NCBI GenBank assembly: GCA_036676355.1
Contig: JAKFDA010000009.1
Span: forward strand, 1-6,235
Direction: 5' to 3'
Length of the DNA: 6,235 bases
Source of the DNA: ZC4RG42 sp036676355
GTDB taxonomy: Bacteria > Pseudomonadota > Gammaproteobacteria > Burkholderiales > SG8-39
How positions within the stretch are numbered: the stretch's first letter is position 1; each line of letters begins with the position of its first letter. Shown here in pieces: positions 1 through 5,052 of this stretch. A program made the translations under genes and the position numbers. The notes below the pieces were generated by a model. That model saw only the letters and a list, made by a program, of their open reading frames with translations, was not told the origin of the DNA and made no database searches.

Positions 1-32
1 GCCCCGAAGAAGATCATCTGGACGGAGGCATT

Positions 33-49
33 ATGAGCGAGTCGCTCAT
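33..49. repeat. Perfect 8-bp inverted repeat with one central base
   Basis: The sequence ATGAGCGAGTCGCTCAT has arms ATGAGCGA and TCGCTCAT around a single G. With a one-base centre it is shaped more like a protein-binding dyad than an RNA hairpin. It sits immediately left of the first intergenic repeat copy. No regulator can be assigned. Confidence 0.6.
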
Positions 50-74
50 GGTTCGACAGACTCGCCATGGACGG
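47..74. repeat. Intergenic repeat copy a (degenerate)
   Basis: This copy starts with CATGGTTCGAC, an 11-base exact match to copy b (140-150), and ends with CATGGACGG in place of the usual CACGAACGG. Its arms CATGG (47-51) and CCATG (65-69) are complementary. It overlaps the palindromes on both sides. Confidence 0.55.
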
Positions 75-95
75 CCGTTATTCCCAATAACGGCC
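73..95. repeat. Perfect 10-bp inverted repeat with 3-base loop
   Basis: The arms GGCCGTTATT (73-82) and AATAACGGCC (86-95) pair perfectly around CCC. As RNA on either strand this is a stable hairpin. No T-run follows on either strand, so it is not a classical intrinsic terminator. For the leftward sox transcript it would lie about 130 bases beyond the soxX stop, where it could block 3' exonuclease decay. Confidence 0.75.
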
Positions 96-132
96 AAATT
101 CACCATGAATGCGAGGGAGATGCTTCAGGGAT

Positions 133-170
133 AGCCGTTCATGGTTCGACGGTGCTCACCACGAACGGCT
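133..170. repeat. Intergenic palindromic repeat copy b (best preserved)
   Basis: The arms AGCCGTTCATGGT (133-145) and ACCACGAACGGCT (158-170) pair at 12 of 13 positions around a 12-base loop (TCGACGGTGCTC). The right arm shares 15 exact bases (TCACCACGAACGGCT) with copy c at 199-213. GCTCACCACGAACGG (154-168) recurs exactly in the distant copy e at 5107-5121. This matches a short dispersed palindromic repeat style frequent in proteobacterial intergenic DNA. Confidence 0.8.
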
Positions 171-181
171 CGGGGATCATT

Positions 182-213
182 GTTCGGCAGGCTCACGATC
201 ACCACGAACGGCT
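182..213. repeat. Intergenic palindromic repeat copy c, next to the soxX stop
   Basis: This copy starts with GTTCGGCAGGCTCACGA and ends with TCACCACGAACGGCT, which is identical to copy b over 15 bases. The outer arms GTTCG (182-186) and CGAAC (205-209) are complementary. It lies just past the soxX stop codon, so it would be the first structured element in the 3' untranslated region of the sox mRNA. Confidence 0.7.
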
Positions 214-224
214 TGGGAGATCTA

Positions 225-851
225 CTACTGATTCACGACCGACTCGGGGTCGAGCAGCAGGGCGACGAGATCCTTGATCTGCTCGTCGCTCAATACGCCG
301 TGCAGACCGAAACGCGGCATGTTGGAGCAGGCGACATAGGCTTGCGAGTTATAGAGCTTGCCGTACACATACTTCATGTTGGCTTCGGTCGGGCCGCCGC
401 GCAGTTTGCCGAATTCATACAGCGAGGGGCCGATGGTGCCGTAGGAAACTTCGGTGCCCGACACGCGATGGCAGTTGTAGCATCCGCCGCCGTTTTTCGT
501 GTCCGGTTTATCGCTCCACGTGGCGCCGCGGCCGCTTTTGGCGAGCTTGTCGCCGTTTTTCCAGTCGCCCATGTACTTGCCATCTTCAGGGTATTTGATG
601 GTCTGCATCTGAGCGGCTTCGATTTCCTTGGCGATTTTCGCCGGCACGTCGCTGCGGTACTTGGTGCACAGCGCGAGCGCTTCGTCCTGCTTCAGTCGAT
701 CGACGTTGGCGATGCCGCGTGTCTGGAAGTCGCGCTGCATGAGTTCGGTGGCTTGTCTGAGCGCTTTCGGGTCGCTGGTGTTATCGGCGGCGAACGCAGG
801 GGCCGCGCAGAGGGACAACGCCAGGGCGGAAAGCAGTGCTGTTGTTTTCAT
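225..851 (-). CDS. soxX: SoxX, mono-heme c-type cytochrome subunit of SoxAX
   Basis: SoxX pairs with SoxA in the periplasm as the SoxAX cytochrome, which oxidatively joins thiosulfate to the SoxY cysteine and passes the electrons to a c-type carrier. The 208-residue product has a signal peptide (hydrophobic stretch ending AFAA near residue 21). It has one heme-binding motif CYNCH at 124-128, and MPRFG at 178-182 supplies the likely distal ligand Met178. About 85 residues precede the cytochrome fold after the signal, so this is a long form of SoxX. Two cysteines outside the heme site (Cys62, Cys175) could form a disulfide; that is inference. The start is fixed by AGGAG at 860-864, 8 bases from the ATG, and this site overlaps the soxA stop codon (TAAGGAG). 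Only 12 bases separate the two genes, so the pair is surely co-translated. It is the last sox gene in the window. Confidence 0.95.
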   Translation of the reverse strand: MKTTALLSALALSLCAAPAFAADNTSDPKALRQATELMQRDFQTRGIANVDRLKQDEALALCTKYRSDVPAKIAKEIEAAQMQTIKYPEDGKYMGDWKNGDKLAKSGRGATWSDKPDTKNGGGCYNCHRVSGTEVSYGTIGPSLYEFGKLRGGPTEANMKYVYGKLYNSQAYVACSNMPRFGLHGVLSDEQIKDLVALLLDPESVVNQ

Positions 852-863
852 TGTCGTGTCTCC

Positions 864-1685
864 TTAGCGCTTGATCGCCGGGCCGGCATATTCGGCGCCG
901 TTCGCATTGACGGCGAGGAACGTGGTGAGCGCGATCGTTGCGTCGGAAATGTATTTCGGCTCGGGGAAGCGCTGTTGACGGAAGCAATCCCACAGGCGCC
1001 ACTGCATGGTGCGCAACTCACCTTGCGAGACGCGGTAGGCGGGCCAGGTGGTGTAGGCGAATTCGGCGCCTTTTTTCTGCGTCAGGTTAGGCAGATCCTG
1101 AAGGCGGATGCGTTTGCCGTCCTCGCCATGACAAGTCGAACACGCGAAATCGAACGGGCCGGCGCGGTAATAGAAAATCTCTTTACCCAGTGCGAAGGCT
1201 TCGCGTTCCTTGGCATGTTTCTGCGGCACGGCCATTTTCATGCCGCGCGACTGGCCGACGACGTACGCAACCAGTGCTTCGATATCGGATTTGTTCGAAA
1301 TGTTGCCGTAGGGCTTCTTGGTGACTTCCGCTCGATCGAGGCCCTGCAGTTGAGTCATGCAACTGACCAGGCGCGATTCGAGATCTTCCACCTTGCCGGT
1401 GTCGGCGAAGTAGCGCGGCATTTGCGCGTAGGCGCCTTTGACCTTGCCGGGGCCTTGTCCCAGATCGCATTGCTCGAGCGATACATCCTTGGGGCCGCGC
1501 TTGGTTTTCCACAACTCTTCCCCGCGCAACTCGTACAACTCGGCGGGGTTTCCGTCGGCGAGCATTTCGCGGTATTGCTCAATGGCTGCGGCCGTGGCGT
1601 CTTTCTCCTGGGCGAGCAATGAGCCGGGGACGAGCAGTGCAAGGCTGCAGCCGAAGTAGGCGAGGCCTTTTGATATCGCCGACAT
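864..1685 (-). CDS. soxA: SoxA, mono-heme type L-cysteine S-thiosulfotransferase subunit
   Basis: SoxA is the catalytic subunit of the periplasmic SoxAX complex that conjugates thiosulfate to SoxY. The 273-residue protein starts with a signal peptide (hydrophobic core at 8-24, likely cut after LLA25). The C-terminal domain holds the heme motif CSTCH (182-186) and the expected catalytic, heme-ligating cysteine Cys234 in LWDCFRQQR. The N-terminal domain has no CxxCH. It keeps Cys73 (LEQCDLG) and Cys109 (LVSCM), which fits the mono-heme SoxA class, where a disulfide replaces the second heme. The start is supported by AGGAGG at 1693-1698, 7 bases from the ATG. The gene is followed 12 bases later by soxX but is separated from soxZ by 232 bases. 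No frameshift or missing key residue is seen. Confidence 0.95.
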   Translation of the reverse strand: MSAISKGLAYFGCSLALLVPGSLLAQEKDATAAAIEQYREMLADGNPAELYELRGEELWKTKRGPKDVSLEQCDLGQGPGKVKGAYAQMPRYFADTGKVEDLESRLVSCMTQLQGLDRAEVTKKPYGNISNKSDIEALVAYVVGQSRGMKMAVPQKHAKEREAFALGKEIFYYRAGPFDFACSTCHGEDGKRIRLQDLPNLTQKKGAEFAYTTWPAYRVSQGELRTMQWRLWDCFRQQRFPEPKYISDATIALTTFLAVNANGAEYAGPAIKR

Positions 1686-1917
1686 AGCGATTCCTCCTGT
1701 TAGGCGTTATGTAGTCGCCGGCGATGTTGTTCGCCTGGCTTTTTGGGAGCGTGCAGTGCTCGTCCGGATTTGCTCGGTGCGGCAGGCACCCGCCCGCCGC
1801 AAGGGCGCAATCGGCGCGAATCCAGCCGGCGCGCCGGGAGTGATGTGATCGGTGCGTTTCTCACCCTTGTTGTGGCTCCGACGTAACCTAAGAATTAGTC
1901 TACGCCGCAATAGCAGC
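1686..1917. other. Long, structured soxZ-soxA intergenic region
   Basis: No gene is seen in these 232 bases. Three GC-rich inverted repeats lie close together: GGTGC/GCACC with a 5-base loop (1776-1790), CGCCC/GGGCG with a 7-base loop (1791-1807), and the perfect 12-base palindrome CCGGCGCGCCGG (1826-1837). The soxA end carries a strong AGGAGG ribosome site. No good minus-strand promoter pair is obvious; TACATA about 25 bases before the soxA ATG is a weak -10 candidate. The region may hold a separate soxAX promoter, or RNA structure that sets different levels for soxYZ and soxAX. Both are inference. Confidence 0.45.
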
Positions 1918-2235
1918 TTAAGCGCCACCCAACACAATGGTGTCTGTGCGTTTGTCGCCGCGATTGTCTTCCCAGGTGATGGCGAGCTTGTCACCGGCTT
2001 TCGCCCCTTTCACCTTGAACGCGAACACCGGGTTGCGCGAGACGGCTTGACTGATTGCCGCTTCGAATACCGTTTTACCGTTCAACTCGGCATGGATGTC
2101 CTTGATGAAATGCATCGGGACGAGTTCGCCTTCCGAGTTCTTGCGTTGTCCGGTTTCCATCGGGTGCGACATGAGCACGCGCACGTCGGCGATGTCGCCG
2201 GCCAGTTTCGCGCGTATTTTCATCGGGTCGGCCAT
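1918..2235 (-). CDS. soxZ: SoxZ, partner of SoxY in the sulfur-carrier complex
   Basis: SoxZ forms the heterodimer SoxYZ, the periplasmic carrier to which sulfur intermediates are bound during thiosulfate oxidation. The 105-residue product has the usual family length and no signal peptide of its own, as expected for a protein exported with SoxY. The family features IRAKL near the start, the HPMETGQRK segment at about 24-32, and the C-terminal immunoglobulin-like strands (KAGDKLAITWEDNRGDKRTD) are clear. It has no cysteine, consistent with a non-catalytic partner. The ATG is preceded by GGAGG with a short 4-base spacing, and the gene starts 30 bases after soxY. The TAA stop is followed by an unusually long gap before soxA. 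Confidence 0.95.
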   Translation of the reverse strand: MADPMKIRAKLAGDIADVRVLMSHPMETGQRKNSEGELVPMHFIKDIHAELNGKTVFEAAISQAVSRNPVFAFKVKGAKAGDKLAITWEDNRGDKRTDTIVLGGA

Positions 2236-2265
2236 GATTCCTCCGTTGTAGTTGTACGGTCCCGG

Positions 2266-2736
2266 CTAGCCGCCGCATCCGCCAATCGTGACTTTCACTT
2301 CTTTCGCGGTCTGGTAGTACTTGCCGTTCGCCGCGACCACCACGCGCACGTTGGACGACTCGCCCATCTTCACGCGGACATGGACATAAGGTACTGCGCC
2401 ATGCGAAACATCGAACGTGCCGACGTAGGGGAAGGGGTTCTTGTCGATCAGCACCGTGATGCTTTGCGTGCCGGGAATGTTGCTGGTGATGTCGATCGGC
2501 ACGACCGCGCCGTTCTCGGCGATGTCAGGCGCCTTGATGGCGATATCACTGCTATCCGCAGGCGCCTGGATTTCCAGGCTTTTCAGCGCATCGGCTACCG
2601 TCTTGGCCTCGAATGCGTTCTTGTTCCATGCGGTGGCGAGCGCTTCTGTGGGGCGCAGCAACCCGGTCGCAAGGCCTGCAAACAGAACGCTCGACATGCC
2701 GGCGCCTTTCAGCGCGACGCGGCGGGTTCGATCCAT
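2266..2736 (-). CDS. soxY: SoxY, sulfur-carrier subunit of SoxYZ
   Basis: SoxY covalently carries thiosulfate-derived sulfur on a C-terminal cysteine and presents it to SoxAX, SoxB and, where present, SoxCD. The 156-residue protein ends exactly in GGCGG, the mobile carrier arm, with Cys154 as its only cysteine. The N-terminus has a twin-arginine signal (TRRVALK at 4-10, followed by a hydrophobic stretch up to about residue 35), fitting export of the folded SoxYZ pair through Tat. The middle (AFEAKTVADALKSL, and later VPYVHVRVKMGESSNV) is typical of the family. AGGAG at 2745-2749 lies 8 bases before the ATG. It is the first gene of the sox block, so the promoter should be in the 209 bases upstream. 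Confidence 0.96.
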   Translation of the reverse strand: MDRTRRVALKGAGMSSVLFAGLATGLLRPTEALATAWNKNAFEAKTVADALKSLEIQAPADSSDIAIKAPDIAENGAVVPIDITSNIPGTQSITVLIDKNPFPYVGTFDVSHGAVPYVHVRVKMGESSNVRVVVAANGKYYQTAKEVKVTIGGCGG

Positions 2737-2945
2737 TGGTTAGACTCCTTTGTGAATGTCTGGCGAGGTCGAGCCTCGCATATCCCCGAATCAGGAAGCG
2801 CCTGCTTCCAGCAGCTTTTGTGTGAGATGCCCGGTGATCGATGGGACAAGCCGCTAGAGTACTGAAAAAATAGTCAGTTGAGCAAGGCGCGCAGCGCATA
2901 TTACGCGCCGGAATTTGCTTTGAACTACAAGTGATTAGCTGCGGT
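2737..2945 (-). promoter_or_regulatory. Gap between moaC and soxY, with possible soxY promoter
   Basis: This 209-base stretch follows moaC and precedes soxY, both on the minus strand. A weak promoter can be drawn on the minus strand: TTCAAA (2919-2924) and TAATAT (2898-2903), 15 bases apart, each 4 of 6 to consensus, which would give a leader of about 155 bases. The -10 candidate lies in the loop of an inverted repeat GGCGCG (2886-2891)/CGCGCC (2904-2909). Downstream is a second dyad, ACTGAAAAAATAGTCAGT (2861-2878). These could be operators for a sox regulator or part of the moaC 3' end. None is certain. Confidence 0.3.
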
Positions 2946-3425
2946 TCAGGCAGCGGGGTGGACGAAATGACCGGACTTCCCGCCCTGTTTTTCGAGCAGC
3001 ATGATGCCCTCGATCCGCATGCCGCGATCAACCGCCTTGCACATATCGTAAATAGTCAGCAGGCCCACGCTTACCGCGGTCAGCGCTTCCATTTCAACAC
3101 CGGTACGGCCGCGCGTCTCCACCGTGACGAGCAGCGATACGGCATGGGCTTGCTCATCGACCTCGAACTCAGCGCTCACTTTGGTCAGCGCCAGCGGATG
3201 ACACAGTGGAATCAGGTCGGACGTCCGTTTGGCGGCCTGAATCGCGGCGATCTGGGCCACGCCCAGCACGTCGCCTTTTTTTGCGCTGCCGGAGAGGATG
3301 AGCCCGAGCGTGGCCGGTTGCATCAGGATCTTCCCGGTTGCCCGGGCGATGCGGTGCGTTTCGGTCTTGTCGCCGACGTCGACCATATGGGCTTTGCCGC
3401 TGGCGTCGAAATGGGTGAGGCTCAT
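2946..3425 (-). CDS. moaC: MoaC, cyclic pyranopterin monophosphate synthase
   Basis: MoaC converts the MoaA product 3',8-cyclo-7,8-dihydro-GTP into cyclic pyranopterin monophosphate, the first stable intermediate of molybdenum cofactor synthesis, in the cytoplasm. The 159-residue protein is full length and matches the E. coli enzyme along its whole length with a one-residue offset. Lys50 in KKGDV, His76 in LIPLCHPL, Glu111 and Glu113 in GVEMEAL, and Asp127 and Lys130 in IYDMCKAV correspond to the known active-site residues. The chosen ATG gives the typical start MSLTHFDASGKAHMVDV. An in-frame opening reaches 3944, but that part is antisense to the protease gene. The ribosome site is weak (AGGA about 13 bases upstream). 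The gene is divergent from the protease and lies upstream of soxY in the same direction. Molybdenum cofactor is used by SoxCD, so the neighbourhood makes metabolic sense, but the enzyme is general housekeeping. Confidence 0.95.
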   Translation of the reverse strand: MSLTHFDASGKAHMVDVGDKTETHRIARATGKILMQPATLGLILSGSAKKGDVLGVAQIAAIQAAKRTSDLIPLCHPLALTKVSAEFEVDEQAHAVSLLVTVETRGRTGVEMEALTAVSVGLLTIYDMCKAVDRGMRIEGIMLLEKQGGKSGHFVHPAA

Positions 3426-3533
3426 CGTCGTTCTGCGTCCTGGGAGGAGGTCGATTATGCACGAGAGTCGCGGTGCAGGGCACCGGTCGACTCGGAGCGG
3501 AACCAAGCGCGCGGCACGGCTATCATACGAACC
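3426..3533. promoter_or_regulatory. Divergent moaC / protease intergenic region
   Basis: This stretch of 108 bases separates the two divergent starts. On the minus strand CATAAT (3454-3459) could be a -10 for moaC, giving a leader of about 22 bases, but no good -35 is visible. On the plus strand TATCAT (3521-3526) is placed so that transcription would begin almost exactly at the GTG of the protease gene, giving a leaderless mRNA. The alternative is a promoter further left, inside the 5' part of moaC, that also transcribes the small ORF at 3457-3537. The sequence alone cannot decide between them. Confidence 0.3.
3445..3450 (+). promoter_or_regulatory. Strong Shine-Dalgarno site of the small leader ORF
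   Basis: AGGAGG, within TGGGAGGAGG, lies 6 bases before the ATG at 3457. This is nearly ideal complementarity and spacing. By contrast, the bases just before the protease GTG at 3534 show no such site, which is why the small ORF is thought to deliver ribosomes to the protease start. Confidence 0.6.
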
Positions 3534-3537
3534 GTGA
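3457..3537 (+). CDS. Putative 26-residue leader peptide, coupled to the protease gene
   Basis: This is a small open frame of 26 codons beginning MHESRGAGHR and ending RLSYEP, rich in arginine and lysine and without a hydrophobic segment. It has a strong ribosome site (AGGAGG, 6-base spacing). Its TGA stop shares bases with the GTG start of the M48 protease gene in a GTGA overlap (3534-3537). That arrangement is the usual sign of translational coupling. No function is recognised for the peptide; its translation may matter more than its product. It could also be chance, because GC-rich DNA keeps short frames open and the region could serve only as the moaC promoter on the other strand. Confidence 0.45.
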   Translation: MHESRGAGHRSTRSGTKRAARLSYEP

Positions 3538-4979
3538 GTTCCATCCTCTATCCGCTGCTGGCCTTGGCGCTCGTGTTCCCGGCGCCGGTTTATCCGCAAA
3601 ACCTTCCCGATCTGGGCGAGTCGTCGCAGGCGGATTTTTCGCCGCAGACGGAGCGCAAGCTCGGCGACTCTTTCATGCGCGAAATCCGGCGCGATCCGGC
3701 CTATATCGAGGACCCGGAGGTCACGGAGTACATCCGCGCGGTCGGCCGTCGCCTGGTCTCGGCAACCCCCGAAACCGCCGGCATCGATTTCGAATTCTTC
3801 GCCGTGCGCGATCCGAATATCAACGCTTTCGCCATGCCCGGTGGGTACGTCGGGGTGCATTCCGGGTTGATCACCGCCGCCATGGTGGAATCCGAATTCG
3901 CTTCGGTCCTCGCGCACGAAATCGCGCATGTGACGCAGCGGCATATCGCGCGCCAGCTACAGAGCCAAAGCCAGATCGGTGCGCTTTCGATGGTCGGCAT
4001 GGCGCTGGCAATGCTGGCAGCCAAATCGAATCCCCAGGTCGCACAGGCCGCTGTCGTGGCCGGCACGGCCGCGCCGGTGGCGGCGTTCCTGAATTACAGC
4101 CGTGACTTCGAACGCGAGGCCGATCGCGTGGGCTACCAGATTCTGCGCGCGGCGAATTACGACGTGCAGGCCATGCCGACGTTTTTCGAGCGCCTGCAAC
4201 GCAACACACGGCTATACGAAAACAATGCGCCCGGTTATTTGCGTACTCACCCGCTGACGACGGAGCGCATCGCGGATATGGAGAACCGCGTGCGCGAAGC
4301 CGGTCAGGTAAAACTGCAACCGGACAGTCGCGACTTTCAGATGGTGCGGGCGAAACTGCGTGCACAACAGGGCGACGCGCGCGAGGCCGTGGCGTTTTTC
4401 AAGGAGGCCTTGGAGGACAAGCGTTATGCGGATCGCGGTGCTGCGCGCTACGGTTACGTCGTGGCGTTGCTGCGTGCGCGCGACCTCGAACGCGCGCGGG
4501 CGCAATGGAGCGAACTGCACAAAGGTGCCGATGCGCATCCGATGTATGACACGCTCGGAGCGCAGCTGTATTTTGCAGAGGGAGAGCCGGCCGCCGCGAT
4601 GCAGTTATTGGAAGGGTCGATCAAGACCCATCCGCACAGCGTGATCGTACGAATCGCTTATGCGGAGGCGTTGCAGCAGACAGGCAAACATCGCGATGCG
4701 GTTGCGCTCTTGCGCGATTTGCGCGCCGATCGGCCGCATGAACTTCGCCTCTACCAACTGCTGGCGCAGAGTTATGCGGCGTTGGGACAGCGCGTGGAAC
4801 AGCATCGCCAGCTGGCAGAGTTCTATTACCTACAAGGCAGTCTGCCGGGTGCGATCGAACAGTTGCAGCTGGCCCAGGCAGCCAAGGACGCGGATTTCTA
4901 TACGCTGTCGGCGGTGGATGCGCGCCTGCGGCAGTTGCGCGCCGAGCAGTTGCAGGAAGTGAAAAACCGTAATCGCTAG
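3534..4979 (+). CDS. bepA: Periplasmic M48 zinc metalloprotease with TPR-like C-terminal domain (BepA/YfgC type)
   Basis: BepA-type proteins act in the periplasm as protease and chaperone for outer-membrane protein and LPS-transporter assembly. The 481-residue length is close to that of E. coli BepA (487). After a hydrophobic signal segment (residues 4-20), the M48 domain shows HEIAH (128-132) with zinc ligands His128 and His132 and catalytic Glu129. The third ligand is Glu193 in EREAD, 61 residues on as in BepA. His239 in RTHPL matches the regulatory histidine of BepA. From about 265 to 475, helical pairs such as DAREAVAFFKEAL, EPAAAMQLLEGSIKTHP and AQSYAALGQ resemble TPR repeats. GTG at 3534 is chosen because it directly precedes the signal segment and no ATG, GTG or TTG lies nearby upstream in frame. 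The signal n-region MSSILYP has no basic residue, which is unusual. The gene is divergent from moaC and overlaps a small leader ORF. The symbol is given by family resemblance. Confidence 0.9.
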   Translation: MSSILYPLLALALVFPAPVYPQNLPDLGESSQADFSPQTERKLGDSFMREIRRDPAYIEDPEVTEYIRAVGRRLVSATPETAGIDFEFFAVRDPNINAFAMPGGYVGVHSGLITAAMVESEFASVLAHEIAHVTQRHIARQLQSQSQIGALSMVGMALAMLAAKSNPQVAQAAVVAGTAAPVAAFLNYSRDFEREADRVGYQILRAANYDVQAMPTFFERLQRNTRLYENNAPGYLRTHPLTTERIADMENRVREAGQVKLQPDSRDFQMVRAKLRAQQGDAREAVAFFKEALEDKRYADRGAARYGYVVALLRARDLERARAQWSELHKGADAHPMYDTLGAQLYFAEGEPAAAMQLLEGSIKTHPHSVIVRIAYAEALQQTGKHRDAVALLRDLRADRPHELRLYQLLAQSYAALGQRVEQHRQLAEFYYLQGSLPGAIEQLQLAQAAKDADFYTLSAVDARLRQLRAEQLQEVKNRNR

Positions 4980-4999
4980 CACGGACGGTGTTGATTTTC

Positions 5000-5030
5000 C
5001 GTTCGTCCTGAACTTGTCGAAGGATGAACG
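5000..5030. repeat. Intergenic palindromic repeat copy d
   Basis: The arms CGTTCGTCCT (5000-5009) and AGGATGAACG (5021-5030) match at 9 of 10 pairs around an 11-base loop GAACTTGTCGA. The core CTTGTCGAA is the reverse complement of the TTCGACAG-type core of copies a to c, so this copy lies in the opposite orientation to them. Confidence 0.75.
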
Positions 5031-5052
5031 AATGCTTAGAGCGTCGGCATGT

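Larger units (their letters stand above)
1..224. other. Non-coding region downstream of soxX, rich in palindromes and repeats
   Basis: No convincing gene is visible here. The first 36 bases contain an open plus-strand frame ending in TGA (reading APKKIIWTEAL), which could be the tail of a gene left of the window but is too short to assign. The rest is made of two tight palindromes (33-49 and 73-95) and three copies of an intergenic repeat (47-74, 133-170, 182-213). The last copy ends 11 bases from the soxX stop codon, so the region probably forms the 3' end of the sox transcript, although no GC-stem followed by a T-run is present. Confidence 0.6.

Noticed and set aside
73..95. The 10-bp hairpin as a classical intrinsic terminator
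   Set aside because: No run of T follows it on either strand, so it is listed only as a hairpin.
1..213. The cluster of repeats as a CRISPR array or integron attachment site
   Set aside because: The copies are unevenly spaced, imperfect and palindromic, with no uniform spacers; no GTTRRRY/RYYYAAC attC core and no cas or integrase gene is present.
141..1622. A 493-codon plus-strand open frame opposite soxX and soxA
   Set aside because: It runs antisense through two clear, family-matching cytochrome genes, has no recognisable domain, and is of the kind that codon bias in GC-rich DNA produces.
1841..1870. A CRP/FNR-like site around TGATGTGATCGG and TTTCTCACC
   Set aside because: The half-sites GTGA and TCAC are about 12 bases apart instead of 6, so the spacing does not fit.
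1707..1994. A 95-codon minus-strand frame across the soxZ-soxA gap
   Set aside because: It starts inside soxZ in another frame, its translation is compositionally random with many Arg and Thr, and no ribosome site precedes it.
1852..2865. A 337-codon plus-strand open frame opposite soxZ and soxY
   Set aside because: It is antisense to two unmistakable sox genes, its translation is low-complexity (Arg, Val, His, Asp rich), and no ribosome site or family match is seen.
2931..3533. Upstream extension of the protease frame to 2931, giving 682 residues
   Set aside because: The added part is antisense to moaC and would bury the signal segment inside the protein; the GTG at 3534 gives a normal BepA-like length.
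3426..3944. Upstream extension of moaC into the protease gene, giving 332 residues
   Set aside because: The extra 173 residues are antisense to the M48 domain; the ATG at 3425 reproduces the standard MoaC N-terminus and length.
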